Assembly: GCF_009664975.1 (NCBI RefSeq) | Contig: NZ_WJXB01000005.1 | Coordinates: 1-64,000, forward strand | Origin: Paenibacillus monticola | Lineage (GTDB): Bacteria; Bacillota; Bacilli; Paenibacillales; Paenibacillaceae | Length of the DNA: 64,000 nt | Direction of reading: 5' to 3' | Part shown: piece by piece, positions 8,180 to 17,011 of the stretch | Position numbering within the stretch: position 1 is the stretch's first letter | Layout: the number at the start of each line of letters is the position of its first letter | The notes under the pieces: model-generated | Database searches by the model: none | Seen by the model: the letters and a program-made list of their open reading frames with translations, nothing else | Told to the model about the DNA's origin: nothing | Translations under genes and position numbers: made by a program

Positions 8180-9637
8180 ATGAAACCACAAGGGTTCAAA
8201 TTTCTTTACGGAGTTCTAATTATTATTGTCGTCATGTTAATGATCCCTAAATATTCTTACAATGATCCAGATACCTTCTGGCACATTGAAGTGGGGCGCT
8301 ATATGCTCAAACACGGAACCATATTGCACCATGCCATACATACCTTTTATGGAGACAAGCTGCCCTATGTTCCACATGAATTCGGATTTCAGTTGCTGGT
8401 GGCCCCTTTATATCAAACCTTTGGGTGGCCTGGCGTTTATCTACTGACAGCCGTTTGTTTGTTCTTTCTACTCCTTGGGCTACTGCGGTTAGGCAGAGTC
8501 TCACGTAAAGAACTGGGACTTCCGGAGGCGCACCCGCTATTGCTTCCTTTTGTACTCCTCATCTCCTGCTGGATTTATTACAACTACTTTAAAGGAAGAC
8601 CACAGATGATCTCCTCATTTATGATTGTGTGGTTCTTCGTTTATTTGCGGGAATTCCAGCTGCTGACCCGAACCAAATACGCTATAGCGATGATCGCTCT
8701 CTCCTGTGCGATCGCCAACTTTCATGCGGGTGTGTGGCTTGTTATTGTTGTGTTTACGGGAATGGCCTTGCTTGAAGCACTAATTGCAAAGAAGCTTACT
8801 GTGCGACGGATTGTAGTCTTCATTCTCGTAGGGCTGGTCGGACTGCTGAATCCGGGCGGGATCAAGAGCCTGCTCTATATTCTGACGGTAACCCATAAGA
8901 ACTTTAACATGCTGATCAATGAGTGGCAGCCGATTCAGTTCAACCGACCGGACAATTTACCTATTCTACTGTTGCTGTTATTCTTTGCGGTGACGTTACC
9001 TTTTGCCCTTTATCGCAAGCCCTTCCGTTTCTTTATGATGCTTGGCATCTTATATTTAGGGGTTTCCAATTTCAAGCAAAATCTGTTCATGTGGCTGTTC
9101 ATCCCTTATTTTGCAGCGGTGTTCTTCGAAGTGATTCCCAATTTACGTTCGCTCAGCATCTTTCAATTGCGCAAGCGTACCCTTATCCTCTGTCTTTCAT
9201 TGGGACTAATCTTTAATATGGCTTATGTATTTATCGTACCGCCCGTTATTGATGCCAAAGACTATCCAGTAGATGAGATGACGTATATTCTGGACCGCAC
9301 CCCCGATGGGAACCATCCCAAAGTGCTGGCGAAGTACGGTTCATCCGGATATGTCATGTTCCGGGGAGGTGATGTCCTCTGTGACGGAAGACAGGACCCT
9401 TTTGTCACCAAAGCATCGCTTGGGGCTATGGGCTGGACCGCTTTCGAACGTTCGATGTATGGATTCTCTGATTATCTGCCGGACATTGTGAAATACGACC
9501 ATCCTGAATATGTCATTGTGCAGAGCAGTGTCTCTGGAAATCTGTATAGAGAATGGGTGGGGAAATTTGGACAGCCGGTGTTCAAGGGAAGCTACGGAAG
9601 TGTGTTTTATTTCAAAAAACAAGCTGATACGGGTTGA
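8180..9637 (+). CDS. Polytopic membrane protein resembling GT-C glycosyltransferases
   Basis: 485 residues with about ten to twelve hydrophobic segments, and a C-terminal soluble tail of about 120 residues. An N-terminal loop after the first helix carries NDPDTFWHIEVGRYML, then HEFGFQLL; acidic residues in the first extracellular loop followed by a W-H motif are typical of GT-C enzymes that use polyprenyl-phosphate sugars, and FHAGVWL in the middle also recurs in such proteins. No specific family can be named. RBS AGGGGGG precedes the ATG. Divergent from a glycolipid synthase-like gene, which supports an envelope glycan role. The stop codon lies inside a terminator hairpin. Confidence 0.65.
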   Translation: MKPQGFKFLYGVLIIIVVMLMIPKYSYNDPDTFWHIEVGRYMLKHGTILHHAIHTFYGDKLPYVPHEFGFQLLVAPLYQTFGWPGVYLLTAVCLFFLLLGLLRLGRVSRKELGLPEAHPLLLPFVLLISCWIYYNYFKGRPQMISSFMIVWFFVYLREFQLLTRTKYAIAMIALSCAIANFHAGVWLVIVVFTGMALLEALIAKKLTVRRIVVFILVGLVGLLNPGGIKSLLYILTVTHKNFNMLINEWQPIQFNRPDNLPILLLLLFFAVTLPFALYRKPFRFFMMLGILYLGVSNFKQNLFMWLFIPYFAAVFFEVIPNLRSLSIFQLRKRTLILCLSLGLIFNMAYVFIVPPVIDAKDYPVDEMTYILDRTPDGNHPKVLAKYGSSGYVMFRGGDVLCDGRQDPFVTKASLGAMGWTAFERSMYGFSDYLPDIVKYDHPEYVIVQSSVSGNLYREWVGKFGQPVFKGSYGSVFYFKKQADTG

Positions 9638-9654
9638 TACTGTATCAGCTTGTT
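9618..9654. terminator. Bidirectional terminator overlapping a stop codon
   Basis: AACAAGCTGATAC (9618-9630) pairs perfectly with GTATCAGCTTGTT (9642-9654), an 13-bp stem with an 11-base loop. On the minus strand it runs into a T6 tract, ending the gene that stops at 9675; on the plus strand it contains the last codons and stop of the membrane protein gene. Confidence 0.85.
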
Positions 9655-9674
9655 GAATGGCTATACCAGCCTCT

Positions 9675-10355
9675 TTAGCTCATTAAACCAGCTATTTTCA
9701 AAAAACGACACACGATGTCTTTCTGATAGTTAACCCGCAATGCATGCTCCAGACTCCAACAGGTTTCTACGGTGACTGCTTTAGCTCCAATTATCCGGGC
9801 CGTAGCCGTACGTGAAGAACCTGGCAATTCCCGCAGACGGAGGTTAAATCGATAAGCTGGGTTAGCGATCGAGGAATTGATATTTTTAATAATATGCCTC
9901 ACTATAGATACGCCACGGCTACCAGGTTGAATAATTAATGTCTGACCGAGCCGTTTAGCATTTCTTTGCGATAGACCATTCGCTTCATGAAGATCCAAAT
10001 ACCATGCAGGACGATATCGCTGTACTAATTGAAACAACGCTGCGGCTAACGGATGGCGTGCAGTTGTATTGCTTTTGCGCGGGAAAGTCCGGTTCAGATC
10101 CGGAACTCCTCTGCTGCGCTTGCGGTAAGCTTTAATATTAACAAGCGGCACGATGATTAAGGTTCCTTTTTGAATCGACAACTCTCTGCGCATAAGCATG
10201 TTTACTAATTCCTGAGCTGCTCGTATACTGCCGGTTTCGTTGCCATGGATCCCAGATACCACCATGAAGACAGGCCCCGGAAACTGACCCGTAAAGATAT
10301 AATATGGTGTGGCAAAAGGAGTAGCCGATGCTAAAATGTACTTTTTAACGAACAC
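9675..10355 (-). CDS. M14-like zinc hydrolase (succinylglutamate desuccinylase/aspartoacylase type)
   Basis: 226 residues with the zinc-carboxypeptidase core: ligands His37 and Glu40 in SGIHGNE, DLNR at 86-89 for substrate carboxylate binding, third ligand His123 in YLDLHE and catalytic Glu197 in VETCW. The AspA/AstE branch hydrolyses N-acyl amino acids, or in Gram-positives may trim peptidoglycan-derived peptides; the substrate here is unresolved. No signal peptide is evident, so it should be cytoplasmic. Somewhat short for the family but all catalytic residues are present. Preceded by GGAGGTGAG RBS-like bases. Confidence 0.85.
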   Translation of the reverse strand: MFVKKYILASATPFATPYYIFTGQFPGPVFMVVSGIHGNETGSIRAAQELVNMLMRRELSIQKGTLIIVPLVNIKAYRKRSRGVPDLNRTFPRKSNTTARHPLAAALFQLVQRYRPAWYLDLHEANGLSQRNAKRLGQTLIIQPGSRGVSIVRHIIKNINSSIANPAYRFNLRLRELPGSSRTATARIIGAKAVTVETCWSLEHALRVNYQKDIVCRFLKIAGLMS

Positions 10356-10698
10356 CGTATCTCACCTCCGCATGGTTTCAATCGGACTTCTCTGGCGTAA
10401 CCTTCCGCGTTTCTAAGCCTCAATGTTATTAGATTATTAGTATGCTGTTGCAGCTTTACTGTTTGGACTAAAAGACAAAAAGACCACAAGGAATATCCCT
10501 ATGGTCTACTTCGAGTACCCGTTCAAAATCTTGTCAAGGAGAAAAGCAACTTAATTTTCTCATCATATTTTAATAAACAGACCCAAACACTTGCTGGCCT
10601 TGAATTGTTGCAGCAGGTGGTAATTTCTGTGAAGTGATAATGTGATAAGGTTTGTACAGGTAGTTACCCAGTATTTCAAACAAACAGGAGGTTAAGAT
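10356..10698. other. 343-bp intergenic region between divergent genes, with an orphan hairpin
   Basis: No coding frame is convincing. On the minus strand AGACCA (10502-10507) pairs with TGGTCT (10481-10486), with AGGG/CCTT in the inner stem, and is followed by TTTTTGTCTTTT: a good intrinsic terminator reading left, although no gene is upstream of it on that strand. The rest must hold the divergent promoters of the M14-like hydrolase and the NlpC/P60 gene, plus a Shine-Dalgarno AGGAGG at 10687-10692. Confidence 0.6.
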
Positions 10699-11229
10699 AT
10701 GACTACAACAAATAGCCACAATCGACTCCGCAAAGTATGTATCGGTGTCAGTCTGAGTATTGCATTGGCCGCATCAAGTATCGGAATGTTCGACAACTCC
10801 AATACAGCCTTCGCTGCAACTGCATCAACAACTAAAAGTGTAGCTAGGCAGACCACTGCGGATCAGATCATCGCTACTGGACTCCGTCTACAAGGTGTTC
10901 CCTATGAATTTGGAGCCGAAGCAGGTAGAAGCTCCAGCTTTGATTGCTCATCTTTCACCCAATATATCTTCGCACAGAATAACATCACCCTACCCCGTTC
11001 TTCCACACAACAATCCACTGCTGGGACGTTTGTAGCCAGAAGTCAGCTTCAGCCGGGAGATTTGGTGTTCTTCTACTCCCCTATTCATCATGTAGCCGTC
11101 TATATAGGCGATGGTAAAATACTGCATACTTTTGGCGAGGGTGGAGTGACTGTTACTGACTTGAACGCCGGCTGGTGGGACGAGCATTATACTACAGCCC
11201 GCCACGTCTTGTCGGTGAGCGCTAACTGA
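10699..11229 (+). CDS. Secreted NlpC/P60 (C40) peptidoglycan endopeptidase
   Basis: 176 residues: signal peptide (about 1-40, ending NTAFAA) then an NlpC/P60 domain with catalytic Cys83 in FDCSSF, His131 in HHVAVYIGDG and a third polar residue His143 in ILHTF. The enzyme class cuts D-gamma-Glu-meso-DAP or related bonds in cell wall stem peptides. There is no SH3 or LysM binding domain, so it is a minimal enzyme. RBS AGGAGG is 7 bases upstream of the ATG. It is monocistronic, ending near a hairpin at 11251-11281. Confidence 0.9.
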   Translation: MTTTNSHNRLRKVCIGVSLSIALAASSIGMFDNSNTAFAATASTTKSVARQTTADQIIATGLRLQGVPYEFGAEAGRSSSFDCSSFTQYIFAQNNITLPRSSTQQSTAGTFVARSQLQPGDLVFFYSPIHHVAVYIGDGKILHTFGEGGVTVTDLNAGWWDEHYTTARHVLSVSAN

Positions 11230-11250
11230 GCACTTTAATATTTATGATCT

Positions 11251-11281
11251 GGCTGTCGCTTTTAGTTATACTGTGGCAGCC
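11251..11281. terminator. Hairpin between convergent NlpC/P60 and GH4 genes
   Basis: GGCTG (11251-11255) pairs with CAGCC (11277-11281), extended by a C-G pair; the GH4 stop codon (11262) is in the loop. T-tracts are modest, so this is a probable rather than certain terminator. Confidence 0.45.
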
Positions 11282-12560
11282 ATTTTCCATGAGCAGAGAT
11301 CAGCTCATCGCACATATTTACAATATCGTCCATCGAGAGCTCGGCTGCTGTATGAGGGTCCAACATTGCGGCATGATAAATATGCTCTCTCTTTCGTGTA
11401 ATAGCCGCTTCGATCGTAAGCAGCTGTGTATTGATATTTGTGCGGTTTAATGCCGCGCATTGCGGAGGCAAATCACCGACGAAGGTTGGAGTTACTCCAC
11501 TGCTGTCTACCAGACAGGGAACTTCTACACAAGCTTCTCTCGGCAGGTTGGTAATAAGTCCTGTATTCATCACATTGCCGCCGATCTTGAAGGGAATATT
11601 GGTTTCGATGGCTTCCATAATGTAAGATGCGTACTCATGTGAGCGTTCATGCTGTAGCTCTTTATTGTTGACCAATTCCTCACGCATTTGCTGCCAGCGT
11701 CCGATTTGCTCCACACAGCGGCGGGGATACTCATCGAGTGGAATTTGAAAGCGTTCGATAAGCTCTGGATAATTGCGTTTAATGAAATAAGGATGGTACT
11801 CCGCATTATGCTCTGACGACTCCGTAATATAATAGCCGAATTTCAGCATCATTTCATAGCGAACCATATCACCGTGAGGCTCCAGTTGCTTAGCGGCAGC
11901 CCGCCGTTTGATCTCCGGATATAGATCCTCCCCGTCTTTAGATACCTCCAAGAGCCAGGCCATATGGTTAATTCCAGCGATCTTGGCTTGCACTCCCGTC
12001 TGATCTAACCCAAGATGCTCGAATAATCCAGGAATACATTGCTGGACGCTATGACATAGCCCTACCGTCTGCACACCTCCATAAGTGTTCATAACATTCG
12101 TCAGCACCGCCATCGGGTTCGTATAATTCAGAAAGAGTGCATCCGGGCAAACCTCTTGAATATCTGCAGCAAAATCCAGCATGACCGGAATCGTGCGCAG
12201 ATTTCGGAAGATCCCTCCAATACCGGCCGTATCGGCAATCGTCTGACGTAGGCCATATTTCTTTGGAATTTCAAAATCGGTAATCGTACAAGGATCATAG
12301 CCGCCGACTTGTATGGCATTAATAACATATTTCGCACCACGCAGTGCTTCTTTGCGATCCGTATAAGCTTTGACCTTACACGTACTCCCGCTGCTGCTTT
12401 TGATATTATTCAGCATATTTTCCGAATCGGTAAGGCGCTGAAGATCAATATCAAACAAGGCCAGCTCAAAACCCTGAAGCGCTGGTGTTCCCATACAGTC
12501 ACCCAATACGTTTTTGGCGAATACGGTACTTCCTGCACCGATAAATGTAATTTTAGACAT
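11262..12560 (-). CDS. GH4 NAD- and Mn-dependent alpha-glycosidase (MelA/LplD-like)
   Basis: 432 residues of glycoside hydrolase family 4. The N-terminal Rossmann motif GAGST (8-12) binds NAD+, NPM (148-150) and GLCHS with Cys169/His170 supply the active site and metal ligands, and INHM with His199 continues it. GH4 enzymes use a redox-elimination mechanism on alpha-galactosides, alpha-glucosides or galacturonides; which sugar is not readable. It is cytoplasmic. An AraC regulator is divergently encoded and is the likely activator. RBS GGAGG sits upstream of ATG 12560. Confidence 0.9.
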   Translation of the reverse strand: MSKITFIGAGSTVFAKNVLGDCMGTPALQGFELALFDIDLQRLTDSENMLNNIKSSSGSTCKVKAYTDRKEALRGAKYVINAIQVGGYDPCTITDFEIPKKYGLRQTIADTAGIGGIFRNLRTIPVMLDFAADIQEVCPDALFLNYTNPMAVLTNVMNTYGGVQTVGLCHSVQQCIPGLFEHLGLDQTGVQAKIAGINHMAWLLEVSKDGEDLYPEIKRRAAAKQLEPHGDMVRYEMMLKFGYYITESSEHNAEYHPYFIKRNYPELIERFQIPLDEYPRRCVEQIGRWQQMREELVNNKELQHERSHEYASYIMEAIETNIPFKIGGNVMNTGLITNLPREACVEVPCLVDSSGVTPTFVGDLPPQCAALNRTNINTQLLTIEAAITRKREHIYHAAMLDPHTAAELSMDDIVNMCDELISAHGKWLPQYN

Positions 12561-12745
12561 AACAAATACTCCTCCTTATTGTTGAGGCGATCCTGCGCAG
12601 TCATCGCAATTAAAGGTACTGTTAAAGCAACCAAATAGCTCGTAAGCACCGGATTGGCAGGTATTATTCGCTGCTCTCTTCACTACCAACTATAAATTAA
12701 AGAGCCAACAATGAGTATGGAGAAATACAAGAGAGATATGGATAT

Positions 12746-12775
12746 TTGTTGCATCTGAACGAGGTTTGTTATACT
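12746..12775 (+). promoter_or_regulatory. Probable promoter of the AraC regulator
   Basis: TTGTTG (12746-12751), 18-base spacer and TATACT (12770-12775) lie 35 bases upstream of the ATG at 12810. The remaining divergent region (12561-12745) must also hold the GH4 promoter, which I could not place. Confidence 0.5.
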
Positions 12776-12809
12776 CTCAGGGTAAAACTTTCTATAGAGG
12801 AGGCTGTCC

Positions 12810-13676
12810 ATGAATCCGGAGCATTATCAGTTTTCTGCGGGTTTTAATCTCTTGCCGGATGAACGTGATCTAGCCGTATTATTCAGCGGTGAAGGCAAAC
12901 CACACCCAGCGCATAAGATCGGACCGTCCGTTCATGATTATTATCTCATTCATACCGTACTGGACGGAGTAGGAACGTTCCAAAGTGGGAATATCTCGCA
13001 AACATGCACTGCGGGTGACACCTTTGTGATCTTCCCCGGCTCGCTTTTCAGCTATCAGGCGGACCTGAACACACCCTGGCATTATGTCTGGGTTGGCCTG
13101 CAAGGTGATATAGCCCAGCAACTGCTCAGTGAGGTAGGCATTACAAGAGATAAGCCGCTAATCCACATAGAGGACACGAGTGAGCTCTATCGCTTCTATG
13201 AACGGATTCGGTTATCATTTCAGCAGTCGGCCTATCCCCGGCTGGAAAGTCTGGAGGCCTCGGGGTGGCTCCGGCTGCTGCTTCATCATTTTGGATTAGT
13301 CAACCGCAGCATCCTACCCGTCCATCCGTTGGAAATGCCGGATGTGATTGACCGCCAGATTGATCAAGCAATTCGCTGGATCTCACTGCAATTCTATCAG
13401 CAGATCAGCATTGATCATATGGCCTCAACCCTCGGCTATCACCGCGCACATCTGTCCAAGGTCTTCAAGCAGAAGACGGGACTGTCACCCAAGCAATACT
13501 TACTCAAGGTGCGAATGGATAAAGCTAAGGATTTGCTGGGCGGATCACTAACCATCGACCAAGTTTCTTCTTCCGTTGGATTTAATGATGCGCTTTATTT
13601 CTCCAAACAGTTTCGCAAATGGAGCGGAATGTCGCCAAGCGAATTCCGAAATAAGTTAAGAATGAATAAGGGCTAA
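12810..13676 (+). CDS. AraC-family regulator with cupin sensor, likely for the GH4 gene
   Basis: 288 residues: an N-terminal AraC_binding cupin (about 25-165, with HDYYLIHTVLDGVGTF and GDTFVIFPGS strands) and a C-terminal pair of helix-turn-helices (about 190-285, ending in the AraC signature with SVGFNDALYFSKQFRKWSG). Such regulators sense sugars and activate nearby catabolic genes. Its divergent placement from the GH4 gene supports regulation of that enzyme. RBS GAGGAGG precedes the ATG. Confidence 0.9.
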   Translation: MNPEHYQFSAGFNLLPDERDLAVLFSGEGKPHPAHKIGPSVHDYYLIHTVLDGVGTFQSGNISQTCTAGDTFVIFPGSLFSYQADLNTPWHYVWVGLQGDIAQQLLSEVGITRDKPLIHIEDTSELYRFYERIRLSFQQSAYPRLESLEASGWLRLLLHHFGLVNRSILPVHPLEMPDVIDRQIDQAIRWISLQFYQQISIDHMASTLGYHRAHLSKVFKQKTGLSPKQYLLKVRMDKAKDLLGGSLTIDQVSSSVGFNDALYFSKQFRKWSGMSPSEFRNKLRMNKG

Positions 13677-13694
13677 AGGCGTAGGAATTTCTAC

Positions 13695-14309
13695 TTACGC
13701 AACACGCTCTTTTTTTCTGCGTACTAGCCAAACTATTAACAAAAGCACTACAGCTGCACCGATGACGTAACTGACAGGACGCAGATAGGTCTCCACTATG
13801 CTCCAATTATCCCCCAAACGGTACCCTAGATACACAAGCGCCATGTTCCAGGGTAAAGAGCCCAGAAAGGTAAAGAGGACGAACCTCCATGCCTTCATGC
13901 CCGCAATCCCGGCTGGCAAAGATATAAAGGTACGGATAAACGGCAGCATGCGCGTGAAAAAAACAGTACTTTCCCCATAACGGTCGAACCATCGCTGCGA
14001 TTGTTCCAGGTGGCGGGCATTAAAGAAGATATACTTCCCGTATTTCTCCAGCAATCTTCGACCACCGACAGCTCCAACGTAAAAAGCGATGATCGAACCT
14101 ATAAGATTCCCCAATACACCCACCGCCACCACTTCGGTAAACGTTAACTTTCCTTGAGCAACCAGCAAACCCCCGCTTAGCATAATTACCTCGCTCGGAA
14201 TCGGTATACAGGCACTCTCCAGAATCATTCCGATCCAAATGCCCCATAAACCCATGGTATTAACAAGGTTCAGGGCCGTATCTGATATCCAGGCTACGAT
14301 TTGATGCAT
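13695..14309 (-). CDS. DedA-family membrane protein
   Basis: 204 residues of the SNARE-associated/DedA family: about five hydrophobic segments, the ESACIPIPSEVIM motif near residues 31-43 and the GRRLLEKYGKY loop, then the F-x-R-x-P-x-R-T motif (FFTRMLPFIRTFISLPAGIAGM) that marks members. DedA proteins are undecaprenyl- or phospholipid-flippase-type membrane proteins affecting envelope homeostasis and antibiotic tolerance. The gene stands next to a PAP2-like gene, also lipid related. Confidence 0.92.
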   Translation of the reverse strand: MHQIVAWISDTALNLVNTMGLWGIWIGMILESACIPIPSEVIMLSGGLLVAQGKLTFTEVVAVGVLGNLIGSIIAFYVGAVGGRRLLEKYGKYIFFNARHLEQSQRWFDRYGESTVFFTRMLPFIRTFISLPAGIAGMKAWRFVLFTFLGSLPWNMALVYLGYRLGDNWSIVETYLRPVSYVIGAAVVLLLIVWLVRRKKERVA

Positions 14310-14353
14310 GCTTCCTCACTCCATCCTACAACGTTGACTCTCTCTTTACTCTC

Positions 14354-14809
14354 TTATGCATATAACGTGGAATGCAAAAGAATGCTAATCCCGATCCCAA
14401 ATATCGCACCAGCAAGCACTTCAATCGGACGATGCCCAAGCAGTTCCTTTAGCTCAATCACCTTTGGACCATCATCCTTGAGCAGTGAGGGAGAAGATTT
14501 CGATATGCGATTCAAGAATGAAGCGTGCAGCCCGGCATGTCGGCGGATTCCTGCTGCATCGTACATGGTAATGGCACTAAGTACAGTAGCAATAGCAAAA
14601 GTAGAAGAATCCAGTCCCTCGCTTATGCCAATTGCCGCCGTTAGTGAGGCAGCAGCAGCCGAATGAGAGCTAGGCATACCTCCCGTTCCGATAGCTAGCG
14701 CAACATTCCAGGATTTACTCCACACTAGATTAAATGGAACTTTAATGAGCTGCGCGGCAATCATTGCGAGCAGAGCAGCCATAAGGGGGAAATTGTGAAC
14801 AATTTGCAC
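14354..14809 (-). CDS. Divergent PAP2-family membrane protein (YuiD-like)
   Basis: 151 residues with four or so hydrophobic segments and the hallmark GGMPSSHSA (about 42-50) plus YDAAGIRRHAG (about 83-93) of the DUF212 / divergent PAP2 family. Related acid phosphatases act on lipid phosphates such as undecaprenyl pyrophosphate, but this branch lacks demonstrated activity, so function is inferred. It is transcribed towards DedA, 44 bases away, and both may be cotranscribed. Confidence 0.85.
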   Translation of the reverse strand: MQIVHNFPLMAALLAMIAAQLIKVPFNLVWSKSWNVALAIGTGGMPSSHSAAAASLTAAIGISEGLDSSTFAIATVLSAITMYDAAGIRRHAGLHASFLNRISKSSPSLLKDDGPKVIELKELLGHRPIEVLAGAIFGIGISILLHSTLYA

Positions 14810-14902
14810 GGTAGGTTTCTCCTTTGTGGTAACGTCTATTTAGATTTACAATACATCCCAATGATTAACTGCTTGTGAAACAATCATTAAGAACATATAA
14901 AT

Positions 14903-15383
14903 TTAGAGCGGCTGATTACTGTTTTGCCCGGAAAGAGAAAAGGATAAGGTTACGATGGTTCCCTTGCCAGAAATACTGGCAATACTGATCTGGCCATCAT
15001 ATCTGGCAACCAGCCGTTCTGCGATGGCCAGACCCAGACCCGTGCCTCCCTGCTCGCGACTTCTTGATTTATCCACACGGTAAAAGCGCTGGAACACATA
15101 AGGCATATCCTCATAACGAAATTCTTCAAGGTATATTCTATTGTATCTCTAATAACTGCCGAAAAGTGATATCCGGAGGAAAGTTCTGCTTCCGCTCGCG
15201 TAATTTTTTTTTCGAATCACATACCCCAAGCCACACAGTGTCTGCACTACGCTCGGTTGTCCCCGTCTCATCTATTTTGCTTCGAATATAGCTGATATAC
15301 ACATCAACCACCTTCATATTCGTCGGCACAACTCCAGGCCATTCAGACCCGGCAGCATTAAATCCAGCTAGATCAAGTCCCAC
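14903..15383 (-). pseudogene. Collapsed two-component system: response regulator and kinase remnants
   Basis: Reading leftwards: a receiver core (DLI, stop, LDLMLPGLNGLELC) at about 15325-15380 with an in-frame TAG at 15368-15370; then, in another frame and with about 100 residues missing, the end of an OmpR-type winged helix (VVDVYISYIRSKIDE) whose terminal strand (QTLCGLGYVIRKK) needs a further frame change; then directly the final 67 residues of a histidine kinase (FQRFYRVDKSRSREQGGTGL, then GLAIAERL). The kinase's sensor, HAMP and HisKA parts are absent. The pieces are in the right order for a regulator-kinase operon, so several internal deletions have shrunk it to under 500 bases. Not functional. 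Confidence 0.85.
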
Positions 15384-15419
15384 GCTTTAATTCTCGGATA
15401 CATTCCTTATCTTTGAACA

Positions 15420-15463
15420 AAAAAGACAAGCCGGAACATTACAGAAATGTCCGAATCGTCTTT
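15420..15463 (-). terminator. Terminator after the GrpB remnant
   Basis: On the minus strand AAGAC..CGGACATT pairs with AATGTTCCG..GTCTT and runs into a T6 tract. It lies 17 bases past the stop at 15480, as expected for the original end of the MFS-GrpB transcription unit. Confidence 0.75.
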
Positions 15464-15479
15464 AGCAATAATTACTATT

Positions 15480-15835
15480 CTATTTCATTGCTTTTTTAAG
15501 GATAGAAGTGACAATTGCGGTCTTCCCTTCACCATAGGCATCAATGTCATATCGGTATTGCTCCGCCAACCGCAACTTCACCGCTTCATACTCCAGCCGG
15601 GCCGCGGCATTTGAATGCAGATAGTCACGAAAAGCGATATGCTCCACATAGCCTTTACCATTCTTCGGGCATACATACAGATGATAGTTCATAAATCCGT
15701 CATTCTCACTTCTCCGGAAATACCTCATAGCTCTCCATCACGAGATCAATATCAATAATGGGGTTTCCTAATTCTGTCGAATTCCGTCTTCCATACGGGA
15801 TTATAGGGAAGAACCTCTATTCTCTTAAACGATGC
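15480..15835 (-). pseudogene. GrpB-family (UPF0157) gene remnant with internal deletions
   Basis: Three pieces of one GrpB protein can be read in order on the minus strand: the N-terminus RIEVLPYNPVWKTEFDRIRK, fused in frame to the end of the MFS gene; then IDIDLVMESYEVFPE in a second frame, ended by a TGA; then the C-terminal 75 residues (YHLYVCP, HIAFRDYLHSN, DIDAYGEGK) at 15480-15728. The nucleotidyltransferase G-S-x2-V-x-G segment that normally sits between the first two pieces is missing. The gene therefore has at least two internal deletions and has lost its own start codon. GrpB proteins are nucleotidyltransferase-fold proteins of poorly known role; this copy is dead. Confidence 0.8.
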
Positions 15836-16869
15836 ACTCCCCCAAACCATTAGAGCTGCAGCAATGAAGGTTCCCCCTGTCCAGCAGACACCACTCCAGC
15901 CCCATAGATGCCAAGCATAGCTTCCCAGTGTAGAGCCAGCAGCACCTCCTGCAAAGGTACTGACCATAAACACCGTATTGATCCGGCTGCGAGCGGCCGG
16001 CTCCAACGCGTATATTCGTGTCTGATTGCTAACCTGTGTTCCCTGCACTCCAAGATCGAGCACAATCACTCCGGCAATCAGACTCCAAATGGATAGCCCG
16101 GATAATCCAAACAATCCGTAAGCGAGCAATGTCAGTACAATTAGAACGCCGATAATCTTCTTAGGTGCAACCTTATCTGCCAGCCTGCCGACGAAAGGAG
16201 CACCTGCTGCACCAGCAACGCCTACCAGCCCAAACAATCCGGCAATCGAGCTGCTATAATGGTAGGGTGAGCCTTCCAGGTAGAAAGCGAGTGAGGTCCA
16301 GAACACACTGAAGCCACCAAAATAATGGCTGCAGCGATCCAGTACATGGCTCTCCAGCCAAAGACATCACCTATAATTCCAGAGACGGTACGAGCCAACA
16401 GAATGCCGAATAATAGACCACTCATTACCGTCCCTATAACCTTGCCACGTTCCTCTGGCAAAGCCAGCTGTGCTGAGAGAGGCACAATAATCTGCGGCAC
16501 TACCGTTGTGATTCCAATTGCAAAGCTCGCGATATAGAGCCAGATCAGGCTAGGAGCCGTGGCGAAGCCAATCAGCGAGAGCGATACAGCCACTAGGAGA
16601 ATTGTGATCAAAGTCCGGCGCTCGCGGATATCACCTAAAGGTACGAATAAAAGCATTCCAAGCGCATATCCGATCTGTGTCAGCATCGAGACATAGCCGA
16701 TAGCGCTCGAGGAAGCGTGAAACGTCCGCCCAATATCAGCCAAGAGTGGCTGATTATAGTACAGGTTAGCTACAGCAAGACCTGAGGTTGCAGCCAGTAT
16801 CAGAATGAGACTTTTGGATAAGCCTGCTCCTCCCGCTTTACTTGCAGTGACTGCATTGGGTTGTGACAT
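15820..16869 (-). pseudogene. MFS transporter gene broken by a central deletion/frameshift
   Basis: The first half (ATG at 16869) encodes six transmembrane segments of a drug/sugar-efflux MFS protein, with GYALGMLLFVPLGDIRERRT and PEERGKVIG between them. At about 16300-16330 the frame breaks after WIAAAIILV and resumes in another frame with FSVFWTSLAFYLEGSPYHY, the seventh helix. The cytoplasmic linker and perhaps 40-60 residues are missing, so a central deletion is more likely than a single-base error. The 3' end is joined in frame to GrpB sequence, so the normal C-terminus is also gone. Unlikely to be functional. Confidence 0.8.
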
Positions 16870-17011
16870 ATGTATGAGTTCCTCCGATCATCTAGGCTGC
16901 AACAAACAGCAAGCTCTAATTGTATGTTTATTATATCAATCACTGTCAACCCGTTGTATTATATACTAAATCTATTGATCCCATATCATTACGAATCAGG
17001 AGTTGAATGAA

